Of a stretch of DNA of 64,000 nucleotides, positions 17,041 to 27,253 are shown piece by piece; position 1 is the first letter of the stretch; every line of letters begins with the position of its first letter. Source of the stretch: Pantoea coffeiphila (GTDB taxonomy: Bacteria > Pseudomonadota > Gammaproteobacteria > Enterobacterales > Enterobacteriaceae); NCBI RefSeq assembly GCF_016909495.1, contig NZ_JAFBFW010000002.1, positions 434,001 to 498,000 on the forward strand. The letters are read 5' to 3'. Made by a program: the position numbers and the translations under genes. The notes under the pieces are model-generated. The model searched no databases, was not told where the DNA came from, and saw nothing but the letters and a program-made list of their open reading frames with translations.

Positions 17041-18189
17041 ATGTACGCTTTAACTCAGGGTCGCATTTATACCGGCCATGAAGTCCTCGACGGGCACGCA
17101 GTGGTGATCGCTGACGGCCTGATCGACCGTGTTTGCCCGCAGGGCGATGTGCCTGCCGGTATTGAAACCCGTGACGTCAACGGTGCCATTATTGCCCCTG
17201 GCTTTATCGATCTGCAGCTTAACGGCTGTGGCGGCGTGCAGTTCAATGATGACCCTGCTGCAATCAGCGTTGAAACGCTGAATATTATGCAGAAAGCAAA
17301 TGAAAAATCCGGCTGTACCAGCTTCCTGCCAACGCTTATCACCAGTACCGACGAGCTGATGAAGCGTGCGGTTGAAGTGATGCGGGCCTGGCTGGCACAA
17401 AACAGCAATCAGGCGTTGGGTCTGCACCTGGAAGGTCCGTGGCTGAATCCGCTGAAGAAAGGTACGCACAATCCGGCACTGATTCGTGCACCGGATAAAG
17501 CGCTGGTTGATTTCCTGTGTGAAAATGCGGACGTGATTACCAAGATTACGCTGGCCCCTGAAAAAGTGGGCACAGAAGTCATCCGCCAGCTGCGCGCGGC
17601 CGGCATTGTGATTTCAGCCGGGCACTCGCACGCGACCTATGATGAAGCACGCAGCGGCATCTCCGCCGGCGTCAGTTTTGCGACCCACCTTTATAACGCA
17701 ATGCCAACCACCACCGGCCGCGAACCGGGTTTGATCGGTGCGCTGTTTGATTCACCGGACGTCTGGTGTGGTGTGATTGCCGACGGTTTACACGTTCATT
17801 TCGCCAACATTCGGAATGCAAAACGCATCAAAGGTGACAAGCTGGTACTGGTAACCGATGCCACCGCACCGGCAGGCGCTAATATTGACCAGTTCATTTT
17901 TGCTGGCAAAACAATATACTATCGTAACGGGCTGTGCGTTGATGAGAACGGTACACTGAGTGGTTCTGCACTAACTATGATTGAAGCTGTCGAGAACAGC
18001 GTCGAACATGTTGGTATCGCTCTGGATGAAACGCTCCGTATGGCAACGCTTTATCCAGCCCGTGCAATGGGGGTTGATAATCAGTTAGGGTCAATTGAAG
18101 CCGGAAAAGTGGCGAACCTGACGGTATTCACCCGCGACTATAAAATCACCCGGACCATCGTTAATGGTAACGAGGTCTTTAGCGAGTAG
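17041..18189 (+). CDS. nagA: N-acetylglucosamine-6-phosphate deacetylase
   Basis: Deacetylates GlcNAc-6-P to glucosamine-6-P, the substrate of NagB, and so removes the NagC inducer. The 382-residue amidohydrolase-fold product equals E. coli NagA in length. Seen are [15 protein letters not shown] (about 53-67), HLEGPWLNP with the metal-binding Glu (about 129-137), [11 protein letters not shown] (metal His, about 197), HLYNAMP (His, about 218) and VTDATAPAG (catalytic Asp, about 275). I took the ATG at 17041 ([12 protein letters not shown]) after GTCAGGAG rather than the open frame that begins inside nagB. Confidence 0.97.
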   Translation: MYALTQGRIYTGHEVLDGHAVVIADGLIDRVCPQGDVPAGIETRDVNGAIIAPGFIDLQLNGCGGVQFNDDPAAISVETLNIMQKANEKSGCTSFLPTLITSTDELMKRAVEVMRAWLAQNSNQALGLHLEGPWLNPLKKGTHNPALIRAPDKALVDFLCENADVITKITLAPEKVGTEVIRQLRAAGIVISAGHSHATYDEARSGISAGVSFATHLYNAMPTTTGREPGLIGALFDSPDVWCGVIADGLHVHFANIRNAKRIKGDKLVLVTDATAPAGANIDQFIFAGKTIYYRNGLCVDENGTLSGSALTMIEAVENSVEHVGIALDETLRMATLYPARAMGVDNQLGSIEAGKVANLTVFTRDYKITRTIVNGNEVFSE

Positions 18190-18196
18190 ATATTTA

Positions 18197-19417
18197 ATGA
18201 CCACTGGCGGCCAGGCCCAAATTGGAAATGTTGATCTTGTTAAACAACTGAATAGCGCAGCCGTGTACCGGCTCATCGATCAGCAGGGGCCCATATCGCG
18301 CATTCAGATTGCCGAACACAGCCAGCTTGCACCCGCCAGCGTCACCAAGATCACCCGGCAGCTCATTGAACGCGGGCTGATTAAAGAAGTTGAGCAACAG
18401 GCATCAACCGGTGGCCGCCGGGCCATATCGATTGTCTGCGAAACTCGCGGCTTTAATACCATTGGCGTTCGCCTTGGCCGTAACGATGCCACGCTGACTT
18501 TGTTCGATCTCAGCGGCAAATCACTGGCGGAAGAGCACTACCCTCTGCCAGAGCGCAGCCAGGAAACGCTGGAACATGCGCTGTTTAATGCCATCGCCGC
18601 CTTCCATGAGCAACATCAGCGCAAGCTGCGCGAACTCATTGCGATCTCCGTGATTCTTCCCGGCCTGGTCGATCCGAAGAACGGCGTGATCCGCTACATG
18701 CCGCATATCAGCGTCAGTCACTGGCCGCTGGTCGCCAACCTCGAAAAACGCTTTAACGTCACTAGTTTTGTCGGCCACGATATCCGCAGTCTTGCTCTGG
18801 CGGAGCACTATTTTGGTGCCTCGCGCGACTGCGCAGACTCCATTCTGGTGCGTGTTCATCGCGGAACGGGGGCGGGAATCATCGCCAACGGACATATCTT
18901 CCTCGGTAGTAACGGTAATGTCGGTGAGCTGGGGCATATCCAGGTCGATCCGCTGGGAGAGCGCTGCCACTGCGGCAACTTTGGCTGCCTGGAAACCATT
19001 GCCGCTAATAGTGCCATTGAAAATCGCGTACGGCATCTGCTGACGCAGGGATATCCGAGCAGCCTGAGTCTGGATAATTGCCAGATCCAGCATATTTGCA
19101 GTGCCGCCAATCGCGGCGATGCGCTGGCCGCCGAGGTTATCGAACATGTGGGCCGCCATCTGGGCAAAGCGATTGCGATTGCGATTAACCTGTTTAACCC
19201 GCAGAAAATTGTTATCGCCGGTGAAATAACCGAGGCCGATAAGGTCCTGCTACCCGCGATTGAAAGCTGCATCAATACTCAGGCGCTAAAAGCGTTCCGA
19301 AAAAATCTGCCGGTAGTACGCTCAGAGATCGATCATCGCTCGGCTATCGGCGCCTTTGCGCTGGCAAAACGGGCGATGCTTAACGGCATCCTGCTGCAGC
19401 GACTTCTGGAAGCGTAA
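18197..19417 (+). CDS. nagC: NagC, GlcNAc-responsive ROK repressor
   Basis: Represses nagE, nagBACD and chiP-type genes and releases DNA on binding GlcNAc-6-P. The 406-residue length equals E. coli. An N-terminal winged helix-turn-helix (about 18-80, SRIQIAEHSQLAPASVTKITRQLI) is followed by a ROK kinase-like domain with the zinc motif CHCGNFGCLE (about 257-266). The ATG at 18197 (MTTGGQAQIGNVDLVKQL) matches the family start. It lies 7 bp after nagA in the same operon. Candidate sites for it are marked at 11877, 15915 and 16006. Confidence 0.97.
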   Translation: MTTGGQAQIGNVDLVKQLNSAAVYRLIDQQGPISRIQIAEHSQLAPASVTKITRQLIERGLIKEVEQQASTGGRRAISIVCETRGFNTIGVRLGRNDATLTLFDLSGKSLAEEHYPLPERSQETLEHALFNAIAAFHEQHQRKLRELIAISVILPGLVDPKNGVIRYMPHISVSHWPLVANLEKRFNVTSFVGHDIRSLALAEHYFGASRDCADSILVRVHRGTGAGIIANGHIFLGSNGNVGELGHIQVDPLGERCHCGNFGCLETIAANSAIENRVRHLLTQGYPSSLSLDNCQIQHICSAANRGDALAAEVIEHVGRHLGKAIAIAINLFNPQKIVIAGEITEADKVLLPAIESCINTQALKAFRKNLPVVRSEIDHRSAIGAFALAKRAMLNGILLQRLLEA

Positions 19418-19434
19418 TCAAGGACAGTAAGTGC

Positions 19435-20187
19435 ATGACGATTAAGAACGTAATTTGCGATATTGACGGCGTATTAATGCATGACAATACTGCCGTACCC
19501 GGGGCTCGCGAGTTCCTGCAGCGGATCATGGGAAATAATATGCCGCTGGTGGTACTGACCAACTACCCGTCACAAACTGCCATGGATCTGGCCAACCGCT
19601 TTGCCTCCGCGGGTATAGACCTCCCGGACAGCGTGTTTTATACCTCCGCCATGGCTACCGCCGATTTTCTTAAGCGCCAGGAAGGGAAAAAAGCCTATGT
19701 CGTCGGTGAAGGCGCATTAATCCATGAGCTGTATAAAGCCGGGTTTACCATTACCGATATCAATCCGGATTTTGTGATTGTCGGCGAGACGCGTTCCTTT
19801 AACTGGGACATGATGCACAAAGCCGCCTTCTTCGTTGCTAACGGCGCGCGGTTTATTGCCACCAACCCGGACAGCCATGGCCACGGCCATTCGCCTGCCT
19901 GCGGCGCACTCTGTGCCGGAATTGAGCGTATCTCAGGCCGACAGCCTTTCTACGTCGGTAAGCCCAGCCCGTGGATTATGCGTGCCGCGCTGAATAAGAT
20001 GCAGGCCCATTCAGAGGAAACGGTTATCGTTGGCGATAATCTGCGCACCGATATTCTGGCCGGATTCCAGGCCGGTCTGGAAACCATACTGGTGCTTACC
20101 GGCGTTTCCAGCCTCAGCGATATTGACGCCATGCCCTTCCGCCCTACGTGGGTTTACCCCTCCGTCGCAGATATCGACATTTTTTAA
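19435..20187 (+). CDS. nagD: NagD/UmpH, HAD-family nucleotide phosphatase
   Basis: HAD-superfamily (IIA type) phosphatase that dephosphorylates UMP and other nucleoside monophosphates. Despite the name it is not needed for GlcNAc breakdown. The 250-residue length equals E. coli. Motif I is CDIDGVLMHD (about 8-17, catalytic Asp9 and Asp11), motif II VVLTNYPS (about 39-46), the Lys motif VGKPSPWIM (about 177) and motif III VGDNLRTDI (about 199-207). Last gene of the nagBACD operon, followed by a terminator. Confidence 0.96.
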   Translation: MTIKNVICDIDGVLMHDNTAVPGAREFLQRIMGNNMPLVVLTNYPSQTAMDLANRFASAGIDLPDSVFYTSAMATADFLKRQEGKKAYVVGEGALIHELYKAGFTITDINPDFVIVGETRSFNWDMMHKAAFFVANGARFIATNPDSHGHGHSPACGALCAGIERISGRQPFYVGKPSPWIMRAALNKMQAHSEETVIVGDNLRTDILAGFQAGLETILVLTGVSSLSDIDAMPFRPTWVYPSVADIDIF

Positions 20188-20192
20188 TCCCC

Positions 20193-20212
20193 AGCCCGGT
20201 TAGCGCCGGGCT
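20193..20212 (+). terminator. Terminator of nagBACD
   Basis: AGCCCGG, TTAGCG loop, CCGGGCT, followed by TTCTCTTTCTT. It begins 6 bp after the nagD stop. Confidence 0.82.
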
Positions 20213-20454
20213 TTCTCTTTCTTCTTCGCGCAAAATTCAGCCGATTTTTGCCATTTTTTGCCGATTCGACAATAAAAACACCCATTAATTGAATAATCAT
20301 CAAAGATAAGGCCAGGTCAACGGGCTATTTTTCAGGTATTGGCTAAATTGCTTGCATAGTCTGCTCCGTTAGCGCATTTTCTTATACATCAGGCGGCAAC
20401 TCTCGCCTCAAACCAATATCAATACCGCAAGGTAAGTCGTTTAGGGAGCTGTGT

Positions 20455-22119
20455 ATGTGTTCTATTTTTGGTGTACTCGATCTGAAAACCGATCCTACTG
20501 AACTGCGTAAGAAAGCGTTGGAGCTTTCTCGCCTGATGCGCCACCGTGGCCCGGACTGGTCTGGCATTTATGCCGATGACTATGCCATCCTGGCACACGA
20601 GCGTCTGTCGATCGTTGACGTGAACAATGGCGCACAGCCACTGTACAACGCTGCGCATACCCACGTTCTGGCGGTTAACGGCGAGATTTACAACCATCAG
20701 GCACTGCGCGCTGAGCTGAGCGACCGCTATGAATTCCAGACGGATTCCGACTGCGAAGTGATCCTCGCGCTGTATCAGGAAAAAGGTATCGACTTCCTCG
20801 ACGATCTGCAGGGCATGTTCGCCTTTATTCTGTATGACACCGAGAAGAAAACCTGGCTGATTGGCCGTGACCATATCGGTATCATTCCGCTGTATATGGG
20901 CAACGACGAGCACGGCAACCTGTACGTCGCTTCTGAAATGAAGGCGCTGGTGCCGGTTTGCCGCACAATCAAAGAGTTCCCGGCGGGCAGCTATATGTCC
21001 AGCACCGACGGTGAAATCAAACGCTACTGGCAGCGTGACTGGTTCGACTATGCCGCAGTGGCTAACAACACCACCGATGCAGCAGCTCTGAAAGGCGCGC
21101 TGGAAGAGTCAGTAAAAAGCCACCTGATGTCAGATGTGCCTTACGGCGTTCTGCTGTCCGGCGGACTGGATTCTTCAATTATTTCAGCCGTTACCAAGAA
21201 ATTTGCCGCCAAGCGCGTTGAAGATCACGACAAGAGCGAAGCCTGGTGGCCACAGCTGCACTCCTTCGCTGTGGGTCTGGAAGGTTCACCGGACCTGAAA
21301 GCAGCGAAAGCCGTGGCTGAGCATCTGGGTACTGTGCACCATGAGATTCACTTCACCGTGCAGGAAGGCCTTGATGCGATTCGCGATGTGATTTATCACA
21401 TTGAAACCTATGACGTGACCACCATTCGTGCATCCACTCCGATGTATCTGATGTCACGCAAGATCAAAGCGATGGGCATCAAGATGGTGCTGTCCGGCGA
21501 AGGTGCGGACGAAGTCTTCGGCGGCTACCTGTACTTCCATAAGGCACCAAACGCACAGGAGTTCCACGAGGAGAACGTGCGTAAACTGCATGCGCTGCAC
21601 ATGTTTGACTGTGCGCGTGCCAACAAGGCGATGTCAGCCTGGGGCGTGGAAGCTCGCGTACCGTTCCTGGACAAGAAATTCCTTGATGTGGCAATGCGCA
21701 TCAACCCGGAAGATAAAATGTGCGGCAGCAACGGCAAAATGGAAAAACACATCCTGCGTGAGTGTTTTGAATCCTACCTGCCGGCAAGCGTAGCATGGCG
21801 CCAGAAAGAGCAGTTCTCTGACGGCGTTGGCTACAGCTGGATTGATACGCTGAAAGAAGTGGCAGCAGAGCAGATTAGCGACCAGCAGCTGCAAACCGCG
21901 CACTTCCGCTTCCCGTACAACACGCCAACCTCAAAAGAGGCGTATCTGTACCGTGAAATCTTTGAAGAGCTGTTCCCGGTACCAAGCGCGGCTGAGTGCG
22001 TTCCAGGCGGTCCGTCCGTGGCCTGCTCGTCGGCTAAAGCCATCGAATGGGACGAAGCGTTCAAAACCATGGACGATCCGTCAGGACGTGCGGTTGGCGT
22101 GCATCAGGCAGCCTACTAA
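20455..22119 (+). CDS. asnB: Asparagine synthetase B, glutamine-hydrolysing
   Basis: Makes asparagine from aspartate, ATP and glutamine. The 554-residue length equals E. coli AsnB. The Ntn glutaminase domain begins with the nucleophile Cys2 (MCSIFGV) and contains RLSIVDV (about 49-55) and NGEIYN (about 75-80). The synthetase domain has the PP-loop LLSGGLDSSI (about 231-240) and VLSGEGADEVFGGYLYFH (about 345-362). GGGAGCTGT precedes the ATG. It follows nagD as in E. coli but has its own 267-bp upstream gap and terminator. I see no assigned operator in that gap. Confidence 0.98.
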   Translation: MCSIFGVLDLKTDPTELRKKALELSRLMRHRGPDWSGIYADDYAILAHERLSIVDVNNGAQPLYNAAHTHVLAVNGEIYNHQALRAELSDRYEFQTDSDCEVILALYQEKGIDFLDDLQGMFAFILYDTEKKTWLIGRDHIGIIPLYMGNDEHGNLYVASEMKALVPVCRTIKEFPAGSYMSSTDGEIKRYWQRDWFDYAAVANNTTDAAALKGALEESVKSHLMSDVPYGVLLSGGLDSSIISAVTKKFAAKRVEDHDKSEAWWPQLHSFAVGLEGSPDLKAAKAVAEHLGTVHHEIHFTVQEGLDAIRDVIYHIETYDVTTIRASTPMYLMSRKIKAMGIKMVLSGEGADEVFGGYLYFHKAPNAQEFHEENVRKLHALHMFDCARANKAMSAWGVEARVPFLDKKFLDVAMRINPEDKMCGSNGKMEKHILRECFESYLPASVAWRQKEQFSDGVGYSWIDTLKEVAAEQISDQQLQTAHFRFPYNTPTSKEAYLYREIFEELFPVPSAAECVPGGPSVACSSAKAIEWDEAFKTMDDPSGRAVGVHQAAY

Positions 22120-22142
22120 TCCTCACCGTTTCACAAATACTT

Positions 22143-22169
22143 ACGGGCCTTTATGGCCCGTTTTTTTTT
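22143..22169 (+). terminator. Terminator of asnB
   Basis: ACGGGCC, TTTAT loop, GGCCCGT and nine T. Confidence 0.9.
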
Positions 22170-22270
22170 GCCATAACGCTGTTTAGACTCAGAATTCGTC
22201 GATTTTATCGACATAATGGTCACAAGCCATGCAAACAACACGTTTATGGCAAAAAACGGGAAAAAACTAG

Positions 22271-22299
22271 TTGACGCTTTTGGGCCAACTCCGCATAAT
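22271..22299 (+). promoter_or_regulatory. Stable-RNA promoter of the tRNA operon
   Basis: TTGACG (22271-22276), exactly 17 bases, CATAAT (22294-22299), then a GC-rich discriminator GCGCCCCG. That combination is typical of stringently controlled tRNA/rRNA promoters. Confidence 0.8.
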
Positions 22300-22338
22300 G
22301 CGCCCCGCAACGCCGATGAAGGTGACGCAAAAAAAGAA

Positions 22339-22415
22339 GGCTACTTAGCTCAGCTGGTTAGAGCACAGCACTCATAATGCTGGGGTCACAGGTTCGATTC
22401 CCGTAGTAGCCACCA
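22339..22415 (+). tRNA. metT: tRNA-Met (CAT), elongator
   Basis: A 77-nt cloverleaf, GGCTACT acceptor pairing with AGTAGCC, anticodon loop CTCATAA, TTCGATT loop and encoded ACCA end. Identical to the copy at 22771. First of seven tRNAs in the order of the E. coli metT operon. Confidence 0.97.
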
Positions 22416-22426
22416 CTTCTTTTTGC

Positions 22427-22511
22427 GCGGGAGTGGCGAAATTGGTAGACGCACCAGATTTAGGTTCTGGCGCCGCAAGGTGTGCGAGTTCAAGTCTCGC
22501 CTCCCGCACCA
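22427..22511 (+). tRNA. leuW: tRNA-Leu (TAG)
   Basis: An 85-nt class II tRNA with GCGGGAG/CTCCCGC acceptor, anticodon TAG within CCAGATTTAGGTTCTGG, a long variable arm and encoded ACCA. Confidence 0.97.
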
Positions 22512-22537
22512 TTTCCGACAGAGGTTTGCAGCAAGGA

Positions 22538-22612
22538 TGGGGTATCGCCAAGCGGTAAGGCACCGGTTTTTGATACCGGCATTCCCTGGTTCGAATCCAG
22601 GTACCCCAGCCA
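22538..22612 (+). tRNA. glnU: tRNA-Gln (TTG)
   Basis: A 75-nt tRNA, TGGGGTA/TACCCCA acceptor, anticodon loop TTTTGAT, encoded GCCA end. Differs from the next copy only in the acceptor stem. Confidence 0.97.
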
Positions 22613-22667
22613 GTTTTTTGTAGTAGAATGTGTAGTTCTGACTGTCGTGTTATCACGATGCGGACAT

Positions 22668-22742
22668 TGGGATATCGCCAAGCGGTAAGGCACCGGTTTT
22701 TGATACCGGCATTCCCTGGTTCGAATCCAGGTATCCCAGCCA
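22668..22742 (+). tRNA. glnW: tRNA-Gln (TTG)
   Basis: A 75-nt tRNA, TGGGATA/TATCCCA acceptor. The body matches the copy at 22538, with one compensated base-pair change in the acceptor stem. Confidence 0.97.
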
Positions 22743-22770
22743 GTCAGAAAGTTGTAAAGCAATAATGTAC

Positions 22771-22847
22771 GGCTACTTAGCTCAGCTGGTTAGAGCACAG
22801 CACTCATAATGCTGGGGTCACAGGTTCGATTCCCGTAGTAGCCACCA
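22771..22847 (+). tRNA. metU: tRNA-Met (CAT), elongator
   Basis: Exact duplicate of the tRNA at 22339, anticodon CAT, encoded ACCA. Confidence 0.97.
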
Positions 22848-22853
22848 AATTAT

Positions 22854-22928
22854 TGGGGTGTCGCCAAGTGGTAAGGCTCTGGTTTCTGATACCAGCATTC
22901 CGGGGTTCGAATCCCTGCACCCCAGCCA
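22854..22928 (+). tRNA. glnV: tRNA-Gln (CTG)
   Basis: A 75-nt tRNA, TGGGGTG acceptor, anticodon loop TTCTGAT (CTG), encoded GCCA. Starts 6 bp after the Met tRNA. Confidence 0.97.
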
Positions 22929-22996
22929 TATAAAGACGGCTGGTTGTATTAAGTCGCAAAGTAAAAGTCGCCTGGTTCGCCAGTCGCAGTAAAAAT

Positions 22997-23071
22997 TGGG
23001 GTGTCGCCAAGTGGTAAGGCTCTGGTTTCTGATACCAGCATTCCGGGGTTCGAATCCCTGCACCCCAGCCA
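22997..23071 (+). tRNA. glnX: tRNA-Gln (CTG)
   Basis: Exact duplicate of the tRNA at 22854, last of the operon and followed by a terminator. Confidence 0.97.
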
Positions 23072-23081
23072 TAAAGTAAAG

Positions 23082-23105
23082 AAGCCCGCGCAAGCGGGCT
23101 TTTTT
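23082..23105 (+). terminator. Terminator of the tRNA operon
   Basis: AAGCCCGC, GCAA loop, GCGGGCTT and a T run. Confidence 0.92.
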
Positions 23106-23202
23106 ACGTCTGTCGATCATGAAATTCCAGTCGCATACAGCACTCTTAAAACAGACCGCGCTATGGATTAACGGGCAGGCGGTTAACCTACCCGGAGTAA
23201 AA

Positions 23203-24381
23203 CTACAGTCCCAGCGCGTACCGCAACGCCTGTCGCTTCAGCCCGCCGGAATGCTGTGCCGCCATCAATCCCAGATTACGCACAAGCTTCAACGGGCCCA
23301 GCTGGTTGCTGAAGGCGAAATAGAACAGATCCATGCCGCTCTGCATCAGCTGATTATCTTTCTGGCGCTGACGCTGATAGCGCAGCAGAACCGCTTCAGA
23401 AGCCCAGTCTTCAGCACGCAAACGTGATTCACTCAGCACGTTAATCAACGCGTCCACGTCGCGATAGCCAAGATTTACACCCTGCCCTGCCAGCGGATTA
23501 ATGGTGTGCGCCGCATCCCCCACCAGTGCAAGGCCGGGCTTGACGTAATCAATGGCATGGCGGCGCACCAGCGGGAACGATCCGGCCGCTACGGCAGTCA
23601 CTTTGCCTAACCGCGCCGGGAAATGTGCAGCAATTTCTTTTTGCAGCTGAGGGATCGGCATCGCCTGTAGCTGGCGAATGCGCGCCGGGCTGTCATACCA
23701 GACCAGTGATGCCCAGTTATCAAACAACGGCAGAAATGCACGTGGCCCCTGCGGAGTAAACTGCTGCCAGGTGGTATCTCCCGCATCATGCTCACAGCGC
23801 ACGCTGATTAACATACAGGACTGAGCATAATTCCAGCCGCGAATACCAATACCAGCCATCTGGCGCACCTGAGAATTGGCCCCGTCAGCACCGATCACCA
23901 GACGGGTATTCAGCCGCTGGCCGCCGTCCAGCGTTAGCTGCCAGCCACCGTTGACCGGTTGTAAACTCTGCAACCGCGTGGGGCAGATTATCCGCACGGG
24001 CTGCTGTTGCAAGCGCTGCCACAGCGCCCGCTGCAGCACGCTGTTCTCCACCATATAGCCGAGTTCCGGCAGTCCAAGCGAGGCGGCATCAAAGGACACC
24101 TGAGCCGTCTGCCACTCCCAGGTTTCCAGCCGACGATAGGGCACACAGCGCATTGCGGTAACCGCTGGCCAGACATCAAGCTGTTTGAGTAAAGCGACGG
24201 ATGCAGCACCAATAGCTGAGATACGCACATCGGGAGGACTGGCCGGATCAAATTCCACCGGGGCTTCCTGCTCCAGAACCGCTACCTCAAACCCGTGCTG
24301 TGCCAGACCACTGGCCAGCGCGGCGCCAACCATGCCACCGCCCACAATGGCCACATCTATCTTCTGCTCATTTTCTGTCAT
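23203..24381 (-). CDS. ubiF: UbiF, 2-octaprenyl-3-methyl-6-methoxy-1,4-benzoquinol hydroxylase
   Basis: FAD-dependent monooxygenase that hydroxylates C6 of the benzoquinol ring in aerobic ubiquinone synthesis. The 392-residue product has the Rossmann FAD motif VAIVGGGMVGAALASGL (about 9-25), VIGADGANSQVRQMAGI (about 162-178) and LVGDAAHTINPLAGQGVNLGYRDV (about 282-305), typical of the UbiH/COQ6 family. The GYMVENSVLQRALW region and the YALGL C-terminus match E. coli UbiF (391 residues). It diverges from miaB and converges on the tRNA operon terminator. Confidence 0.95.
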   Translation of the reverse strand: MTENEQKIDVAIVGGGMVGAALASGLAQHGFEVAVLEQEAPVEFDPASPPDVRISAIGAASVALLKQLDVWPAVTAMRCVPYRRLETWEWQTAQVSFDAASLGLPELGYMVENSVLQRALWQRLQQQPVRIICPTRLQSLQPVNGGWQLTLDGGQRLNTRLVIGADGANSQVRQMAGIGIRGWNYAQSCMLISVRCEHDAGDTTWQQFTPQGPRAFLPLFDNWASLVWYDSPARIRQLQAMPIPQLQKEIAAHFPARLGKVTAVAAGSFPLVRRHAIDYVKPGLALVGDAAHTINPLAGQGVNLGYRDVDALINVLSESRLRAEDWASEAVLLRYQRQRQKDNQLMQSGMDLFYFAFSNQLGPLKLVRNLGLMAAQHSGGLKRQALRYALGL

Positions 24382-24560
24382 TGTTTTTCCTTCACCGGCG
24401 TTGCCAAATATGCTCTACAGCTACACCTCGCCGGGCGAATTCTGTTATCCTGATAGTTAGTAAGTGTACCGGATTTTAACCCCGTTACCTCAGTTTCACT
24501 GGTCGCGAAACAATAGGATACGCGCCCTGCACTCTTTTCTGCATGACAAATGGCAAGTCG

Positions 24561-25985
24561 ATGACAAAAAAACTGCATATTAAAACCTGGGGCTGCCAGA
24601 TGAATGAGTATGACTCATCCAAAATGGCTGACCTGTTAAACAGCACCCACGGCTATACGCTGACCGAAGAAGCGGAAGACGCTGATGTACTGCTGCTCAA
24701 CACCTGCTCAATTCGTGAAAAGGCTCAGGAAAAGGTTTTCAATCTGCTTGGCCGTTGGCGAAAACTGAAAGAAGCGCGACCGGACGTCATTATCGGCGTG
24801 GGTGGCTGTGTGGCATCGCAGGAGGGTGAACATATTCGTCAGCGCGCCAGCTGCGTGGATATTGTTTTTGGCCCGCAAACGCTGCATCGCCTGCCGGAAA
24901 TGATCAACACCGTTCGCGGCACCAAAAGCCCGGTGGTGGATATCAGCTTCCCGGAAATTGAAAAATTCGACCGCATGCCAGAACCGCGCGCGGACGGTCC
25001 TACTGCTTTTGTTTCTATCATGGAAGGCTGCAATAAGTACTGTACGTTCTGCGTGGTGCCCTATACGCGTGGTGAAGAGGTCAGCCGACCTTCGGATGAC
25101 ATTCTGTTTGAAATTGCTCAGCTCGCCGCTCAGGGCGTGCGTGAAGTCAACCTGTTGGGGCAAAACGTTAACGCTTACCGGGGTGAAACTTACGACGGTG
25201 GAATCTGCACATTTGCCGAACTGCTGCGCCTGGTCGCCGCCATTGACGGTATTGATCGCATTCGTTTCACCACCAGCCATCCGATTGAATTTACTGACGA
25301 CATTATTGACGTCTATCGCGATACGCCCGAACTGGTCAGCTTCCTGCATCTGCCGGTACAAAGCGGTGCCGACCGCATACTCACACTGATGAAGCGTTCG
25401 CATACCGCGCTGGAATATAAGGCAATTATCCGTAAGCTGTTGGCCGCACGACCCGATATTCAGATGAGCTCCGACTTTATCATCGGCTTCCCTGGTGAAA
25501 CGCAGGCCGATTTTGAGCAGACGATGAAGCTGGTTGGCGATATCAACTTCGACGTTAGCTTCAGCTTTATCTATTCCGCGCGCCCCGGTACGCCTGCCGC
25601 CGACCTCCCTGACGATGTGTCAGAAGAAGAGAAGAAGCAGCGCCTGTATATTTTGCAGGACCGCATTAACCAGCAGGCGATGGCGTGGAGCCGCCGCATG
25701 CTCGGTACCGTCCAGCGAATTTTGGTCGAAGGCACCTCGCGTAAGAATGTGATGGAGCTTTCAGGCCGCACGGAAAATAATCGCGTGGTCAACTTTGAAG
25801 GTACACCTGAACATATCGGCAAATTCGTTGATGTCGAAATCGTGGATGTTTACACCAACTCACTGCGCGGCGTGCTGGTGCGCAGCGAAGAACAGATGGG
25901 CCTGCGCAGTATTGAATCCCCTGCCTCGGTGATTGCTCGTACCCGTAAAGAAAACGAGCTGGGCGTAGGGTCATTCCAGCCCTGA
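24561..25985 (+). CDS. miaB: MiaB, tRNA-2-methylthio-N6-dimethylallyladenosine synthase
   Basis: Radical-SAM methylthiotransferase that adds the 2-methylthio group to i6A37 of tRNAs. The 474-residue length equals E. coli. The UPF0004 domain has Cys12 ([14 protein letters not shown]), the second cysteine in [11 protein letters not shown] and the third in GGCVASQE, which hold the auxiliary cluster. The radical-SAM motif [12 protein letters not shown] lies near 156-167, and a C-terminal TRAM domain follows (about 378-440). I took the ATG at 24561 ([11 protein letters not shown]) as the family start. A hairpin follows the gene. Confidence 0.97.
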   Translation: MTKKLHIKTWGCQMNEYDSSKMADLLNSTHGYTLTEEAEDADVLLLNTCSIREKAQEKVFNLLGRWRKLKEARPDVIIGVGGCVASQEGEHIRQRASCVDIVFGPQTLHRLPEMINTVRGTKSPVVDISFPEIEKFDRMPEPRADGPTAFVSIMEGCNKYCTFCVVPYTRGEEVSRPSDDILFEIAQLAAQGVREVNLLGQNVNAYRGETYDGGICTFAELLRLVAAIDGIDRIRFTTSHPIEFTDDIIDVYRDTPELVSFLHLPVQSGADRILTLMKRSHTALEYKAIIRKLLAARPDIQMSSDFIIGFPGETQADFEQTMKLVGDINFDVSFSFIYSARPGTPAADLPDDVSEEEKKQRLYILQDRINQQAMAWSRRMLGTVQRILVEGTSRKNVMELSGRTENNRVVNFEGTPEHIGKFVDVEIVDVYTNSLRGVLVRSEEQMGLRSIESPASVIARTRKENELGVGSFQP

Positions 25986-25998
25986 TCCCGCCTTTTAA

Positions 25999-26026
25999 AT
26001 GCGGCGAGGCTTCCAGTTCGCCGCAT
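25999..26026 (+). terminator. Hairpin after miaB
   Basis: ATGCGGCGA (25999-26007) pairs with TCGCCGCAT (26018-26026) around a 10-base loop and is followed by TATTTCAT. Confidence 0.7.
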
Positions 26027-26188
26027 TATTTCATGCAACAACGGTTGGTTTCTGAAATCTCAGCCCAAATATCGCTTGAGACGCTTGCACCTTTGCGCCT
26101 CGCCATAAATAATTCCCTTATGGCACTGGCGCTTAAGTCGGTGAAGCCCATTTTCTCAACCTGGCCCTGAGTGACCCAAAGGATTAGT

Positions 26189-27253
26189 TTGAATATTGAA
26201 ACACGTGAAATGACTTTAGAACCGGCCGATAACACCCGGCTGTTGAGCCTCTGTGGTCCGTTCGACGACAACATTAAGCAGCTGGAGCGCCGTCTTGGGA
26301 TTGAAATAAACCGCCGGGATAATGCGTTTAAACTGGTAGGCCGTGCGCTCTGCGTTAATGCCGCCGTGGACATCCTGCGCGATCTTTACGTGGATACCGC
26401 CCCCGTGCGTGGCCATATCCCGGATATCGATCCGGAACAGATTCACCTGGCAATTAAAGAGAGCCGGGTACTGGAGCAAACCGCTGAGAGCGTGCCTGAC
26501 TTTGGTAAAGCGATTCACATTAAGACCAAGCGCGGCGTCATTAAGCCACGTACGCCCAATCAGGCGCAGTACATTGCCAATATTCTCGACCACGATGTGA
26601 CTTTTGGTATCGGACCTGCAGGTACAGGTAAAACCTACCTGGCGGTGGCCGCTGCGGTAGACGCTCTGGAGCGCCAGGAAATCCGCCGCATTATGCTGAC
26701 CCGCCCGGCAGTGGAAGCTGGCGAGAAGCTGGGCTTCCTGCCCGGCGATCTCAGCCAGAAGGTCGATCCTTATCTGCGTCCACTGTATGACGCCCTGTTT
26801 GAGATGCTGGGCTTTGAGCGCGTAGAGAAACTGATTGAGCGCAACGTAATCGAAGTGGCCCCGCTGGCCTATATGCGCGGGCGTACCCTGAATGACGCGT
26901 TTATCATTCTGGACGAAAGCCAGAACACCACCATCGAACAGATGAAGATGTTCCTGACACGTATTGGCTTCAACTCAAGAGCGGTGATTACCGGTGACGT
27001 CACCCAGATCGATCTGCCGCGTAACCTGAAATCCGGCCTGCGCCACGCGATCGAAGTGTTATCTGACGTACCGGAACTGAGCTTCAACTTCTTCCACAGT
27101 GAAGACGTAGTGCGCCACCCGGTCGTTGCCCGAATTGTCATTGCCTATGAAGCCTGGGAAAGTGCCGATCAAAAACGGCGCGATGCCCTGGCAGAAGAAC
27201 GTAAACGTGAAGCGCTTGCCCTGCAGCAGGCTGCTTCACAGGAGCCCAAATGA
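26189..27253 (+). CDS. ybeZ: YbeZ, PhoH-like ATPase
   Basis: A 354-residue PhoH-family (PhoL) NTPase that works with the endoribonuclease YbeY, encoded next. Walker A is GPAGTGKTY (about 145-153) and Walker [10 protein letters not shown] (about 243-251). An N-terminal KH-like region precedes the PhoH domain. I chose TTG at 26189 because the resulting [15 protein letters not shown] equals the E. coli start and AAAGGA lies 8 bases before it. A GTG at 26171 would add six residues. First gene of ybeZ-ybeY-ybeX-lnt. I see no convincing sigma-32 promoter upstream. Confidence 0.94.
   Translation: MNIETREMTLEPADNTRLLSLCGPFDDNIKQLERRLGIEINRRDNAFKLVGRALCVNAAVDILRDLYVDTAPVRGHIPDIDPEQIHLAIKESRVLEQTAESVPDFGKAIHIKTKRGVIKPRTPNQAQYIANILDHDVTFGIGPAGTGKTYLAVAAAVDALERQEIRRIMLTRPAVEAGEKLGFLPGDLSQKVDPYLRPLYDALFEMLGFERVEKLIERNVIEVAPLAYMRGRTLNDAFIILDESQNTTIEQMKMFLTRIGFNSRAVITGDVTQIDLPRNLKSGLRHAIEVLSDVPELSFNFFHSEDVVRHPVVARIVIAYEAWESADQKRRDALAEERKREALALQQAASQEPK

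Noticed and set aside
22339..23071. Regular repeats that could suggest a repeat array
   Set aside because: They are tandem tRNA genes with normal cloverleaves, not CRISPR or mobile repeats.
22372..23120. - strand frames with repeated peptides such as GYLDSNQGMPVSKT
   Set aside because: Antisense translations of the repeated tRNA genes, a well-known annotation artefact.
26041..26188. Heat-shock (sigma-32) promoter before ybeZ
   Set aside because: CTTGAGA and CGCCATAAA blocks exist, but their spacing (19-20 bases) does not fit the consensus.
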